Positions 49,633 to 60,500 of a DNA stretch of 64,000 nucleotides are shown here, piece after piece. The DNA comes from Lampropedia puyangensis. GTDB taxonomy: Bacteria > Pseudomonadota > Gammaproteobacteria > Burkholderiales > Burkholderiaceae_C. The notes under the pieces are model-generated. The model saw only the letters and a list, made by a program, of their open reading frames with translations. It did not search any database and was not told the DNA's origin. Every line of letters begins with the position of its first letter. Position 1 is the stretch's first letter. The position numbers and the translations under genes were made by a program. The stretch spans positions 310,001-374,000 of the forward strand of contig NZ_STFG01000001.1 of NCBI RefSeq assembly GCF_004833285.1, read 5' to 3'.

Positions 49633-50612
49633 GAACCAAGATGCAACACCTCGCTTTGCGATCAGCGGCAGGTTGGTGTACTCGGCTTGGCTTTGCGCTG
49701 TTGGCAATGGCAACAGGTGGGGTGTGGAGTTCAGCAGCAGCGGCAGATGCCGTTGTTGTGGAGGACGATCGCGGCCAGCGCGTGGCGTTTGCGACGACTC
49801 CACAGCGCATTGTCAGTCTACTGCCTTCATTGACGGAGAGCGTGTGCGCACTAAAAGCCTGTGATCGTCTGGTGGGGGTGGATCGCTATTCACGCTACCC
49901 AGAATCGGTTCAGGCCTTGCCTGTGCTTGGTGGCGGACTGGACCCGAATATTGAAGCGGTTGTGGCACGCAAACCGGATGTGGTGCTGATCTCGGTGTCA
50001 TCACGGGCATCGCAACGTTTAGAGGCATTGGGCCTGAAGGTGGTGGCCTTGGAGCCTAAAACCCACGCAGACGTCAAACGTGTTCTCGAAGTGCTCGATT
50101 CATTGTTGTATGGCGCAGATGCCGCAGCGGCGCAACGCGCTTTTGCAGTCTGGCAAACCATTGAACAAGGCCTGCAAAATGCGGCAGCCCGTTTGCCGCG
50201 CCAAGCCGGAGGTTTGCGGGTGTATTTTGAAGTCAGTCGTGGCCCCTATGGTGCAGGGCCCCAATCGTTTATTGGAGAAACTCTGACCGTTTTGGGTTTA
50301 GGCAATGTGTTGCCAGCTGATTTGGGGCCTTTTCCTCGTGTGACACCAGAGTTCATTTTGCGTACCGATCCAGATATTCTGATGGTGAGTAGCCGCTCCA
50401 TGGTGCCGGAGTTCCAGTACCCTGGCTGGAAGAATATGCGTGCCATGCAGCAAGGGCATGTGTGCCAGTTTGATGCAGATGAAGCCAATGTATTGGTGCG
50501 TCCGGGGCCGCGCATGAATGAAGCGGCCGAGTTGATGGCGCAATGCGTGGCCCGTTGGTATGGGGCGGCCCAAGCCAATGGCGCAGCAGTGGTAGCGGCC
50601 CCAGCACAGTGA
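49629..50612 (+). CDS. btuF: Cobalamin-binding periplasmic protein BtuF
   Basis: 327 residues. A signal peptide (about 1-39, ending SSAAAADA) precedes a class III solute-binding fold: RIVSLLPSLTESVCAL, VGVDRYSRYPESV and PDVVLIS. This is the BtuF layout; it delivers B12 to BtuCD. The start overlaps the cobU stop (ATGA). Confidence 0.92.
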   Translation: MRTKMQHLALRSAAGWCTRLGFALLAMATGGVWSSAAAADAVVVEDDRGQRVAFATTPQRIVSLLPSLTESVCALKACDRLVGVDRYSRYPESVQALPVLGGGLDPNIEAVVARKPDVVLISVSSRASQRLEALGLKVVALEPKTHADVKRVLEVLDSLLYGADAAAAQRAFAVWQTIEQGLQNAAARLPRQAGGLRVYFEVSRGPYGAGPQSFIGETLTVLGLGNVLPADLGPFPRVTPEFILRTDPDILMVSSRSMVPEFQYPGWKNMRAMQQGHVCQFDADEANVLVRPGPRMNEAAELMAQCVARWYGAAQANGAAVVAAPAQ

Positions 50613-50626
50613 GCGACTCCCTTCTT

Positions 50627-51652
50627 ATGCCTGTTTTAACTTCCCAAGTAACTGCGCGGCAGCATCGCCCGGCCTACCGTTTGCTAGTGGGCTTATTGCT
50701 GCTGTGTAGCGGCTTGGTGCTTCTGGGGATTGGTGTGGGCAGCGAAGGGTTGGAAGCGGTATGGACCATGCGAGAAGACCCTGTGACATGGCAAATCGTG
50801 TGGGATATTCGTTTGCCAAGAACTGTGGGCGCTTTGCTGGCTGGGGGATTATTGGGCTTGGCCGGTTGTGTGGCCCAGGGATTGTTCAGGAACCCATTAG
50901 CCGATCCGTACCTGCTGGGCAGCTCATCAGGGGCTTCGCTCGGTGTTGCTTTGGCATTATTTATGAGTGGCTCTTCAACAGCTGCATTGTCTGTGATTGG
51001 TTATTTGGGCCTGACGGGAGCCGCTTTTGTCGGCTCGGTGCTGGCCGTTGTCCTGACATTGACTCTGGCACAAGGCGTCAGTGGCGGCTTGCGCCTGTTA
51101 TTGGCCGGGGTCATTGTGGGCGTGGTGTTGGGCGCTTGTAAAGACATGATTGAATTGCTGCGGCCTGACATCATGCAAAGCATGCAGTCCTATACCTTAG
51201 GTACGACATCAGCCATTGGTTGGCAATCGTGCCTGATTATGGCGATTGCTCTGGTACTGGCATTGGTGGCTGCCTGGAGTTTGAGTCGTGTGCTTGATGG
51301 CTTGGCGCTGGGGGAGTCCACAGCCCGCTCCTTAGGGTTGCCGTTGGGGGCGATGCAAGCGGCATTGATTGCAGTGTTGGCGCTGGCAACAGCGGCTGCA
51401 GTCGCGCAAACAGGGTTGCTGGCTTTTATTGGTTTGGCTGCTCCGCATTTGGTCAGGGCCAATGTAAAAGTACGGCATAACTGGCTGTTGTTGCTGTCAA
51501 CCTTGATGGGGGCAGTTCTATTGGCTTCGGCTGATTTATTGGCGCGTTGGGTAGTGGCCCCACAAGAGTTGCCTGTAGGGGTGCTGACGGCGCTTTTAGG
51601 TGGCGGTTATTTGTTGCGTTTGATGCACCGCCAACGCCGTTTGGGGGCTTGA
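50627..51652 (+). CDS. btuC: Cobalamin ABC transporter permease BtuC
   Basis: 341 residues, about ten membrane spans. FecCD-family marks are WDIRLPRTVGALLAGGLLGLAGCVAQGLFRNPLADPYLLGSSSGAS and the coupling-helix region RSLGLPLGAMQ; the end reads APHLVRA with the conserved LP(V)GVLTALLGGGYLL. A GTG at 50609 that overlaps the btuF stop is an alternative start. It forms the membrane channel with BtuD. Confidence 0.93.
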   Translation: MPVLTSQVTARQHRPAYRLLVGLLLLCSGLVLLGIGVGSEGLEAVWTMREDPVTWQIVWDIRLPRTVGALLAGGLLGLAGCVAQGLFRNPLADPYLLGSSSGASLGVALALFMSGSSTAALSVIGYLGLTGAAFVGSVLAVVLTLTLAQGVSGGLRLLLAGVIVGVVLGACKDMIELLRPDIMQSMQSYTLGTTSAIGWQSCLIMAIALVLALVAAWSLSRVLDGLALGESTARSLGLPLGAMQAALIAVLALATAAAVAQTGLLAFIGLAAPHLVRANVKVRHNWLLLLSTLMGAVLLASADLLARWVVAPQELPVGVLTALLGGGYLLRLMHRQRRLGA

Positions 51653-51659
51653 GGGGGCG

Positions 51660-52466
51660 ATGGACGTTAAACAACACATTACCCAGACCATTGCGCCAAC
51701 GATGCCCTATGCGCTTCAGGTTGCTAATTTGCATGTGATGTTGGGGGGGCAGGCAGTACTGCAGGGCATTGACTTGCAGGTACGTGCGGCACGTTGGACC
51801 AGCATCATTGGCCCTAACGGGGCAGGCAAGTCGACCTTACTCAAAGCCATGGCTGGGTTGCAGCCTGCCCAGGGGCAGGTGCAATTGTTTGGGCAAGCGT
51901 TTGAGGCGATGGCACCACGCGCCAGAGCGCAGTTGTTGGCGTGGCTGGGGCAGAGCGAGCGCGCTATGGACGATCTGACCGCATTTGATACCGTCATGCT
52001 CGGGCGCATGCCACACCAGAACTGGTTGGCTACGCCCAGCGCTAAAGACACCGCCATCGTGGCCGATGCGATGCGCAGCACCCACACTTGGGATTTGAGA
52101 GAGCGCAGCTTGGCCGAGCTCTCAGGTGGTGAACGCCAGCGGGTGATGCTGGCGCGCGTGCTGGCAGTGCAGGCCTCTGTGGTGCTGATGGATGAGCCGC
52201 TTGCCAATCTGGATCCTCCCCACCAAACCCAATGGCTGTTGGATATGCGTGCGTTGGTGCGATCAGGGGTGACCCTTGTGAGTGTGCTGCACGAAGTGGC
52301 CGTGGCGTTGCAGGCTGATGATCTGGTGATCGTCCATGGCGGGCGCATCGTGCATGCAGGTGCGTGCGACGATCCCGCCACCCGTGCAGCTGTTGAGGCT
52401 GTATTTGAGCACCGGATTGTGGTGCGACAAGTGGATGGAATGTGGACCGCCGTGCCGCGCCTCTAG
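51660..52466 (+). CDS. btuD: Cobalamin ABC transporter ATPase BtuD
   Basis: 268 residues. Walker A GPNGAGKSTLLKAM, Q-loop GQSERAMDD, signature LSGGERQRVMLAR, Walker B VVLMDEPLANLDPP and switch His in VLHEVAVAL are all present. GAGGGGG precedes the ATG. It powers B12 import through BtuC. Confidence 0.94.
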   Translation: MDVKQHITQTIAPTMPYALQVANLHVMLGGQAVLQGIDLQVRAARWTSIIGPNGAGKSTLLKAMAGLQPAQGQVQLFGQAFEAMAPRARAQLLAWLGQSERAMDDLTAFDTVMLGRMPHQNWLATPSAKDTAIVADAMRSTHTWDLRERSLAELSGGERQRVMLARVLAVQASVVLMDEPLANLDPPHQTQWLLDMRALVRSGVTLVSVLHEVAVALQADDLVIVHGGRIVHAGACDDPATRAAVEAVFEHRIVVRQVDGMWTAVPRL

Positions 52467-52535
52467 CGGTGCGTTAATGGGGCGGCTGCTTGCAGCTGTC
52501 TGCGGCAACGATGCAATGAATGAAAGGATAAGAAT

Positions 52536-53105
52536 ATGCAAGTCGAACAACCCCCGGTGGACCGTGTGCGGCAAATTCAGGAAGGCCCTCGGCGTGGGTT
52601 GCTGTTGATCAATACCGGTAATGGCAAAGGCAAAAGTACCTCAGCTTTTGGTTTGGCATTGCGTGCACATGGGCGTGGTAAGGCAGTCAAAATTTTTCAG
52701 TTTGTGAAAGTGCCGACAGCGCGTTTTGGTGAACACCGCACTTTTGAGGCATTAGGTGTTCCGGTGGAGGGGCTGGGTGATGGCTTTACTTGGAAGAGCA
52801 AGGACATCGACCAATCGGCTGAACTGGCACGCCAGGGTTGGGCCAAGGCTCGTGAGGCTATCTTGAGTGGCGCCTATTTTCTGGTGGTGCTTGATGAACT
52901 GACCTACCCGTTGATTTATGGATGGTTGCCATTGCAAGAAGTGATTGAGGATTTGAAGGCCCGGCCCAGCCATGTGCATGTGATGGTGACAGGGCGCCGC
53001 TGCCCGCAAGAGTTGATCGACATAGCCGATACCGTCACAGAAATGCAGTTGATCAAGCACGCCTACAAAGCGGGCATTCCTGCTCAGCGTGGAATTGAAG
53101 ACTGA
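52536..53105 (+). CDS. cobO: Corrinoid adenosyltransferase (CobO/BtuR type)
   Basis: 189 residues. The inverted P-loop [15 protein letters not shown] near residue 26-40 binds [20 protein letters not shown] and [14 protein letters not shown] complete the family pattern. It attaches the 5'-deoxyadenosyl group to Co(I) corrinoids, both for synthesis and for salvage. AAGGA precedes the ATG by 7 bases. Confidence 0.96.
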   Translation: MQVEQPPVDRVRQIQEGPRRGLLLINTGNGKGKSTSAFGLALRAHGRGKAVKIFQFVKVPTARFGEHRTFEALGVPVEGLGDGFTWKSKDIDQSAELARQGWAKAREAILSGAYFLVVLDELTYPLIYGWLPLQEVIEDLKARPSHVHVMVTGRRCPQELIDIADTVTEMQLIKHAYKAGIPAQRGIED

Positions 53106-53162
53106 CCTATAGGCAATGACTGGTGATGCAAAACGTTAATAGGCTGGTCTCGACAAAGGGGC

Positions 53163-54212
53163 ATGATGCTTGAATGGTTTGCCCCGCAGGCACTGCCTTG
53201 GCCACTGCAAATGGTTTTGGCGATGGTTGCAGCCATGGCGCTGGATGCCTACTTTGGTGAGCCGCCATTGCGTTGGCACCCTGTGGTGTGGATGGGGCGC
53301 AGTTTGCAGTGGGCTGAAGCATGGGTTTTTGCACGTGCCAATTCTGAGGACAACGCACTGGCTAATACCTTGCGGCTTGGCGGTGCACCCGCCACTTTTT
53401 GGCGTGGGGCTCTTGTATGGTGTGCCATTGCGTTGTTGTGCGTGGGATTAGGGTGGGGAGTGCAATGCATTGCAAAGCAATTGCCTTGGCCCTTTGCCGT
53501 GGCGTTGCTGGCGTTGGCATTCAAACCTATGCTGGCTTGGCGCATGTTGCGCCAAGAGGTGCAAGGAGTGCAAACGGCGCTGGAACACTCTCTGCCGCAA
53601 GGACAACAGCAGCTGGCACGCTTGGTCAGTCGCGATACAAAGGTACTCGATGCCACGCAGGTGCGTGAAAGCGCGTTGGAGTCATTGTCTGAAAACCTCA
53701 ACGATTCGGTGCTGGCGCCGCTGTTTTGGTTTGCCGTGTTGGGGTTGCCCGGCGCGGTGCTCTACCGTTTTGCGAATACGGCCGATGCCATGTGGGGCTA
53801 CCCCGGCCAACGTGGGACACGCCATTGGTTTTGGGCCGGGAAGTGGGCTGCACGCGCCGATGATGTGCTCTCAGCCATTCCTGCGCGATTGACGGCAGTG
53901 CTGCTGCTGCTGATCAGCGCGAAGCTAGCGCATGTTTGTTTCAGCGCCACCTCGGCGGTGGCGCTGGCCATACCAGCTTGGCGCACACTTTGCCAAGAAG
54001 CCGCTCGAACCCCATCACCCAACAGCGGTTGGCCGATGGCGACCATGGCATTGCTGTTGCATGTGCGTTTGGGCAAGCCAGGGGTGTATGTGCTCAATCC
54101 GGCCGGGCGTGCAGCCGCCGCAGAAGATATCCCTCTGGCTATTACGCTGGCTCAGCATGCGGTGCTGGCTGGCGTCGTGGCGATGGGCCTGCTTGCACTG
54201 GGTGTGGCTTGA
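53163..54212 (+). CDS. cbiB: Adenosylcobinamide-phosphate synthase CbiB
   Basis: 349 residues, an inner-membrane protein with about five spans. The family start ALDAYFGEPPLRWHPVVWMGR, SRDTKVLDATQVRESALESLSENLNDSVLAPLFWF and NTADAMWGYPGQR are visible. It joins (R)-1-amino-2-propanol phosphate to the cobyric acid f side chain. The next gene starts on its stop codon (TGATG). Confidence 0.93.
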   Translation: MMLEWFAPQALPWPLQMVLAMVAAMALDAYFGEPPLRWHPVVWMGRSLQWAEAWVFARANSEDNALANTLRLGGAPATFWRGALVWCAIALLCVGLGWGVQCIAKQLPWPFAVALLALAFKPMLAWRMLRQEVQGVQTALEHSLPQGQQQLARLVSRDTKVLDATQVRESALESLSENLNDSVLAPLFWFAVLGLPGAVLYRFANTADAMWGYPGQRGTRHWFWAGKWAARADDVLSAIPARLTAVLLLLISAKLAHVCFSATSAVALAIPAWRTLCQEAARTPSPNSGWPMATMALLLHVRLGKPGVYVLNPAGRAAAAEDIPLAITLAQHAVLAGVVAMGLLALGVA

Positions 54213-55393
54213 TGCCATGGGGAATCAACATGAATGAACCAATGATGGTCTCAGAACAACTCACGTGGAGCCACGGTGGGGTAGATGCACAAGGAGTCGC
54301 ACGTTTCGATTTTTCAACCAATAGCAATGCGTGTGGCCCATGCCCCTTTGCTTTGGAGCAAGTGCAACAGGCAGATCCAAGCCGTTACCCAGATCCGCAT
54401 TACACACAGTTGCAAGCGGCACTGGCCCAATGGCATGGCGTTGCTGCCGAACAGGTGGTGTTGGGGGGCAGCGCCAGTGAATTGATCCATCGGCTGCAGT
54501 TGGCCGCCTTGTTGCGGGGGGCAACGGCCACTTGTGTGCCGCAACCTGCTTATGGCGATTACGCGCGGCATGCGCAAGCATTGGGCATAGCTGTACAGCG
54601 GCGGCCCGTGTTGATGGGGGCATCGTTGCCGCTTGCAAAAGATACTGAGCAAACGCCCGTTATGCATGGGCTGGAATGGGTGTGCAGCCCCAGCAGCCCT
54701 CATGGGGTACACGATACGCGCCTATGTGAGTGGCAAGACACGCAAGCACTTGGTGCTGAGCGTGCATGGTGGCGTGTATTGGACGCGGCATATGCACCGC
54801 TGGAACTGCTTGACGACGGCATGGCGTGGCATGCAGCGGCGCAAGCGCGGCAGTCACTGTGCTGGCAATTGTTTTCACCAAATAAAGCCTTGGGGTTAAC
54901 GGGCGTGCGCGCTGCTTATGCGATTGCGCCTTGCAAACCCAGCCATGCCAATGGCGCGCAGGCATGGCAGAAGGGCATGTGGCAATTGAAGGCACTTGCC
55001 CCCTCTTGGCCAGTGGGGGCGCATGGGGTTGCTCTATTGGAGGCTTGGATGGCCGTGCCTGTGCAAGAGTGGTTGCACAATGCACGGGCGCAATTGCGGG
55101 TTTGGAAACAGTCGCAAATGGCCATGCTGCAAACCATGGGCTGGCATGTGCAAGAAGCTAGTGTGGCTAATTACTGTGTGGCTGAACCCGCCTGGCCCCG
55201 CGCCGTGCGTGAAGCGCAAGACCCGCTTCACGCACGGCACGCCTTGCTGGCGCACATGCGTGCACAAGGCGTTAAGTTGCGCGAGACTGATTCCATGGGC
55301 TTGCCCGGCCACGTTCGTTTGAGTGTGCAGTCACCTGTTGCTCAAAGTGCGCTGGCTCAGGCTTGGCGGCAGGCGCTTGCATCGTTTGCCTAG
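54212..55393 (+). CDS. cobD: L-threonine-O-3-phosphate decarboxylase
   Basis: 393 residues, fold-type I PLP enzyme. FDFSTNSNACGPCP at the start and the Schiff-base lysine segment FSPNKALGLTGVRAAYA near residue 225 are typical for CobD/CobC. It makes (R)-1-amino-2-propanol phosphate, the substrate of the preceding CbiB. I chose the ATG overlapping the cbiB stop; an internal ATG at 54230 with GGGGA upstream is an alternative. A frame 92 codons longer overlaps cbiB and is spurious. Confidence 0.9.
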   Translation: MPWGINMNEPMMVSEQLTWSHGGVDAQGVARFDFSTNSNACGPCPFALEQVQQADPSRYPDPHYTQLQAALAQWHGVAAEQVVLGGSASELIHRLQLAALLRGATATCVPQPAYGDYARHAQALGIAVQRRPVLMGASLPLAKDTEQTPVMHGLEWVCSPSSPHGVHDTRLCEWQDTQALGAERAWWRVLDAAYAPLELLDDGMAWHAAAQARQSLCWQLFSPNKALGLTGVRAAYAIAPCKPSHANGAQAWQKGMWQLKALAPSWPVGAHGVALLEAWMAVPVQEWLHNARAQLRVWKQSQMAMLQTMGWHVQEASVANYCVAEPAWPRAVREAQDPLHARHALLAHMRAQGVKLRETDSMGLPGHVRLSVQSPVAQSALAQAWRQALASFA

Positions 55394-55428
55394 TGCGTTG
55401 CGCCTTTTTTTCGTTGATCTGAATCTGT

Positions 55429-56910
55429 ATGCCTTCTCATTTGCCCCTTCCTGCCACGAACCAAACAGCTGCCTTGTGTGTGATGGTGCTTGGCACCACC
55501 AGTGGTGCTGGTAAAAGCTGGCTGGCGACGGCCTTATGTGCGTGGTACCGCGCACAAGGCTACCGCGTGGCCCCTTTCAAAGCGCAAAACATGAGCAACA
55601 ACGCCAGAGTGGTGGCCACTGCGGATGGCGGCTACGGTGAAATAGGCAGTGCGCAATACTTTCAGGCGCTGGCAGCAGGGGCCGTGCCTGATGTGCGCAT
55701 GAATCCTTTGCTGCTTAAGCCAGAGGCTGATACCCATAGCCAGGTCGTATTGCTGGGGCAGGTGGATGCCGCGTTGACGCAGATGCCCTGGCGCGCGCGC
55801 AGCCAGCATGTCTGGCCTGTAATCGCTGGCGCGCTTGATGCCTTGCGCCAAGAGGTAGATGTCGTGGTGATTGAAGGCGCAGGCTCCCCAGCTGAGATCA
55901 ATCTCAGTGGCAGTGATGTAGTGAACATGCGCGTGGCGCGGCACTGCGGCGCACATGCTTTGTTGGTGAGCGACATTGACCGTGGTGGCGCCTTTGCCCA
56001 CTTGTATGGCACGTGGGCCTTGCTGGCGCCTGAAGACCAGCGCCTCATCAAAGGCTTTGTCCTCAACAAATTCCGTGGTGACGCCAGCTTGCTGGCCCCA
56101 GCGCCAGAGATGTTGCAGAAAATGACGGGCGTGCCGGTGGTGGCCACTATTCCGATGGTGCGTAATCATGGCCTGCCTGAAGAGGATGGTGTGTTCGATG
56201 ACCGCAGTGTTGTCGGTGCGCCGGTGGCTGGACAGGCATTGCGCACAATCGCCATTGTCGCGTACCCACGGATCAGCAATCTCGATGAGTTTCAAACCCT
56301 CAAAAATGTGCCTGGTGTGCGTTTGGTGTGGGCACGCGATTGCCGCGATGTGGACGACGTGGATTGGATTGTGTTGCCAGGATCTAAAGCCACAGGCTCA
56401 GACCTGCGCTGGCTCAGGTCCCAAGGCTTGGACCGCGCCATTTGTGCGCATGCCCAAGCGGGTAAGCCCGTTCTCGGGATTTGTGGTGGTTTACAAATGC
56501 TGGGGGAAAGCCTGATTGACCCAGCGGATGTGCAAGGCAATCAACCAGGTCTGGGCCTGTTGCCGCTGGTTACGGTGTTTGAGGAACACAAAACTGTGCG
56601 CTATGGTGAGCATCAATTTGCCCCATTGAAAGGGGCATGGAATGCGTTATCAGATGTCGCATTCCATGCTTACGAAATCCACCAAGGACAGACCCGCACC
56701 TATGTGGCGATGGCAGAAGCTGAAGGTGGTGTGCAAACTGCTATAGCCAACTTAGCTTGGGCGAATGCCAAGGGCAATGTATTGGGGTGCTATTTGCATG
56801 GGATGTTTGAGAGTGATGCGGTCATGTACGCCCTCTGGGGAGGGCGATCGACGAGCTTGCATTCCGTGTTTGCGCATATGCGTGATGGGGTCAGTCAGTG
56901 GTTTGAGTAA
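55429..56910 (+). CDS. cobQ: Cobyric acid synthase
   Basis: 493 residues. ATP-binding N-terminal domain: LGTTSGAGKSWLATALC and FKAQNMSNNA, VVIEGAGSPAEINL. The C-terminal glutamine amidotransferase domain carries the nucleophile in GICGGLQMLG and the histidine in AYEIHQGQT. It amidates four peripheral carboxylates to make adenosylcobyric acid. Last gene of the riboswitch-controlled cobalamin operon, 35 bases after cobD. Confidence 0.95.
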   Translation: MPSHLPLPATNQTAALCVMVLGTTSGAGKSWLATALCAWYRAQGYRVAPFKAQNMSNNARVVATADGGYGEIGSAQYFQALAAGAVPDVRMNPLLLKPEADTHSQVVLLGQVDAALTQMPWRARSQHVWPVIAGALDALRQEVDVVVIEGAGSPAEINLSGSDVVNMRVARHCGAHALLVSDIDRGGAFAHLYGTWALLAPEDQRLIKGFVLNKFRGDASLLAPAPEMLQKMTGVPVVATIPMVRNHGLPEEDGVFDDRSVVGAPVAGQALRTIAIVAYPRISNLDEFQTLKNVPGVRLVWARDCRDVDDVDWIVLPGSKATGSDLRWLRSQGLDRAICAHAQAGKPVLGICGGLQMLGESLIDPADVQGNQPGLGLLPLVTVFEEHKTVRYGEHQFAPLKGAWNALSDVAFHAYEIHQGQTRTYVAMAEAEGGVQTAIANLAWANAKGNVLGCYLHGMFESDAVMYALWGGRSTSLHSVFAHMRDGVSQWFE

Positions 56911-56995
56911 GGGCGTAGTGTTCGCCGGTCAATGCCACAATGCCCTCTTTGTGTCTTGCCTCTCTGATTGGGCCTAAAAGACGCTTTGTTTTGTG

Positions 56996-57031
56996 AAAAA
57001 TCCCGGCCAGGCAGATTGCCTGACTGCATTT
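56996..57031. terminator. Possible bidirectional terminator between cobQ and pilE
   Basis: CAGGCA-N3-TGCCTG with imperfect extension, an A-run on one side and a T-run on the other, each about 5-6 bases from the stem. It lies between convergent operons. Confidence 0.45.
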
Positions 57032-57092
57032 TTTGCCGCGTAGCGTACGCTTTGGGACTTCAACGCGGTTTGCGTGTCGGTCGTAAACATGT

Positions 57093-57503
57093 TTAGCGCC
57101 AGCAAGAAGCGACTGTGCCGCCTGTGTTGTTGGTCAGCCCTTTTTGTCCTGCAGCGTTTAAAGTCAGGTTACCACATTTTTTATCTGCTACTTGGGCGCC
57201 TTGACGGGTAGCTGTCAAAGTGTAGCTGTCTGTATTTGTAATACTGAGTTGGTAATAGCCATTTTCAGACTTGTTGCCGTTGGGCATGTTCAGCTTGCTG
57301 GTATCAACGGTATAGATGCCGTTTTGCGCTCTGTAGCGTTCCATGCGCGCAGCGGCTTCGTTCAAAAAAGCCTGCCCTTCTGCACGTCGAGAGCGCAGAA
57401 CATACTCGAGGTAGGAGGGGTAGGCAATGGCAGCAAGAATGCCTACTACTGCGACCACAATCATCAATTCGATCAGCGTAAAGCCTTGTTCATCGTTGCG
57501 CAC
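57093..57503 (-). CDS. pilE: Type IV pilin-like protein PilE
   Basis: 136 residues from a GTG with GGAAG upstream. The class III signal is a short leader MRNDEQG, cleaved before [24 protein letters not shown], with the glutamate at mature position 5 typical of pilins. Two cysteines near the C-terminus (KKCGN, ASCWR) can form the usual D-loop disulfide. As the last gene after pilW-pilX-pilY1 it should be a minor pilin of the initiation complex; a role as major pilin is less likely given position. Confidence 0.92.
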   Translation of the reverse strand: MRNDEQGFTLIELMIVVAVVGILAAIAYPSYLEYVLRSRRAEGQAFLNEAAARMERYRAQNGIYTVDTSKLNMPNGNKSENGYYQLSITNTDSYTLTATRQGAQVADKKCGNLTLNAAGQKGLTNNTGGTVASCWR

Positions 57504-57539
57504 TGGAACTTCCTTTTGTAGATGAAGAGGGGCATACCA

Positions 57540-60500
57540 TTATTCTTCGCTGTTGGGGGGTTGCTCGCGCCAGCTTTGACGGCCGTACTCAATTCCTGAG
57601 CTAATGAGGCGGCGTGAGGCACTTGGGTCATAGATGTATTCGCCACTGACTTGCTGTCGTCCAGCAGAGGCGTCAATACCACTGACAAAAATGTCGTTAA
57701 TCAAGTCATCTTGATCAATTTTTCCATCTCCGTTGACATCAAATACGCTGAACTGGGTAGAGCCGCCAGAGTCTGGCGCGATGGCGTACAGCGCGCCACT
57801 TAGACCGGCTGAGCAAGGGTCTTCGCTGATTCGGATGGTCGTAAATAGTAACGCTTGTCCGTAGAGGGTCATATCGTAGACCAGTTGCTCCTCAGTGCGA
57901 GGCAGGTCAATATACCAGCCCCATTTTTGTACGTCTGCATCGGAGCCTTCTGTCTTGTTGTCAGCAAACCACTCAATGGCGTTGCTGGTAAGTTGGAATG
58001 CGCCGTCTTGACCTTGAAATTCAGTGAAGGTCTGTTGTTGCAAATTCGCTCGCACTTTATTTGCTGAAGGCAATGCCCCTGTGGTCACAAGGCTGCCATC
58101 ACTGTAACGGTCCCAAATTCCGAAAATAGTTTGCTGGCCGCGATCCTGATCGCTCGGGGTGACGTAGCGACCAGTACCAACTACCACAATGCTGCCTTTG
58201 CCTAATGGGTGGTCGACCACATAAGGCGCCGCAGTGATCGGCAACCGTTTGCTATTGGCATCTTGTGCTACAAAGAATTTTTGGGCTTGCCAGTTTGTCG
58301 CTGTAGCGCTGCGCACATCAAAGCGCCAAACATTTCCTAATAAGTCGCCGCCATAAACCAAATCGATTTGTCCATCTTTATTCTCATCAATGGCGCTAAT
58401 GCTGGAGAGACCATTCCCGAGAGGCATATAACCGTCAGGGCGCTGCGCATCCGTGACGCCTTGAATGCCATCGACAGCAAACTCTTTAATAACATCGCCA
58501 TTGGCAATATCTAATACAAATAAATGGGCTTGTCCTGTACTACTACTACCGCTTTGGTAGCCGTTTGGAATCAGGGCAACCCAGCGGCCTTTTTCTATGA
58601 CTTCACCTTCTTCTGAGACGACATCATTCAGGCGTGCAATCGTAGGCTTGGCTAAGGAATACCCCATATCGGAGTCTTGATCTGATCCGAATTCCCACAG
58701 CAGGTTTGGTGATTCAGGATTTGTAATATCCAGCGCGAAAACTTGCCTTCCGCCGGCCCCCAAACTACCAATTAGTACCTTATGCCATACATTGTCAAAA
58801 TAGACGTCAGTGGCAATGGATGGTCCATCAACAAAGTAGCGGTGGGGAGTGCCTTCTGGCTGCCCATAATCTGATGCAGTTAATACACTGAGGTAGTTGC
58901 GCGTGGAGGTGGGGACAAAAGCAAATACTTCTGCGCCAGTGCTGCCATTAAATGCATGAAACATGCCATCGTTACTCCCCACGTACACCATTTCAGGCAG
59001 CTCAGCTTGGTTTGCTGCATAGGTGGCATAGTCAGAGCCTTCCCCTTCTAGCTTATTGGCTGGCGCTATGAGGTAAGCAGGGCCTTTCACCCGCAAAGCA
59101 GATGAGTTAACGATGTCACCCAACAGGTTAATCGCACCGTTGGAGAGTTTCTTGCGCTCACGCAGAGAGTTGTTCTCGCCTCGCAAAAAGGCCACGCGAT
59201 CTTCGCCTGAATTGTCTGTCGCACCATCAACATTGCGGTTAAGCGCCGTGACCCATGCAGCATAGGGGTTGTTATTAGCTGCTTGGTTAATTGTGGTCCA
59301 CGTAAAGGGTTTGAGTTCAGCAGCCCCACTAATAGATTGACCTGCAAACAGGATGTTCCTGTCTGTCCGGCCAGCCAGTTGCTCGGCTGCACTCCAGATT
59401 TTGCTGCGCGAGAGCGAGCCATCTGCCACAGTCAATTCTTCTTTGAGTAAATCACCACTCCAGCCTTCAGCCTCGAAAGTAGTGCGGTACACCTCGGAAT
59501 CCCCACTTAAAGGGCCTTCTGGAAGATTGACTTCGACTGACGTGACGGAGCTGGTGTTTTGCAGAATGTCATTGAATGCCTTGGTCATTTGGCTTTTCAG
59601 CGTTGTGGCATTGGTGACCAAGAAGTAGTTGTCGGGATCACCTACAACAGATGCAGGGTCACGGTCTGGCATTCCGTATTTTGCGGCATACCACAGCGGG
59701 TCTTTCAGGAAACTTCCTGATTCACTGCTCGTGCTAGGCGTAAAGACACGACTGGCGGTCAAAGGCAGCGTAATACATGCTGAATCGCTATTGCGACCTT
59801 TGCAATAACCGGGATCGCGCCCTTGTGGCGTGTTGTATTCGTAAAAGACTGAATTAGTGTCTTTATCGCGCACTTCCAAGTACATGCCGTCTTTTGTTGT
59901 GCCTGAGATCACATACCCCATGTGTTGACCAATACCGCCTGCCGCATATTCAGAGACGATATCTACTTTAACTGTGCCATTGGCTTGCAGTGCAACTACA
60001 TAACGAGAAATGGCATCCATGTCATGGTCAGCACCTTGCTCAACGTCTTCGTAATTGATCCGAAATTCCGCATAGGGGCGCCCCTGGTTGATTGTCGGAT
60101 CTTTGTCGGTCTCTCCTGTGTTGGCAATACGATCTACGTAGTAATCCACGATTTGATCGGTCGGTGCAAATTTCACCGGGTTAATTGAGTTACCGGTCAC
60201 AGACTTTGCAAAAGGCGCAATGGTGACGTAGCGTCCGTCTCCTACAGGAAAGCGAATTTCAGGTAGTGGTGATGCGATGGCTACGGAGTAGGTCATCACC
60301 TTGTTCATGCCTTGGTTGTTGCCTGCGATACGGTTGTTCGCACCATAGCGTGCAACGCCTGCAGAGTAGTAGGTTCCCTGTTTACTAGGTTCTTGAGGCG
60401 AGAGGCCACGAACCCAAGACAAATCGTTAATTTGCTTGACTGACGGAGCTGCATCCGCATTGTCTTCTGTTGACTGACCAATGAAAAAATATTTCCCATT

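Noticed and set aside
53936-54211. Extended N-terminus of the threonine-phosphate decarboxylase
   Set aside because: Runs inside cbiB in another frame with no family similarity; the start on the cbiB stop codon is the natural one.
55364-55412. Intrinsic terminator between cobD and cobQ
   Set aside because: AGGCGC/GCGCCT plus a T-run exists, but the loop is 23 bases and half of it lies in the cobD coding sequence; too weak to call.
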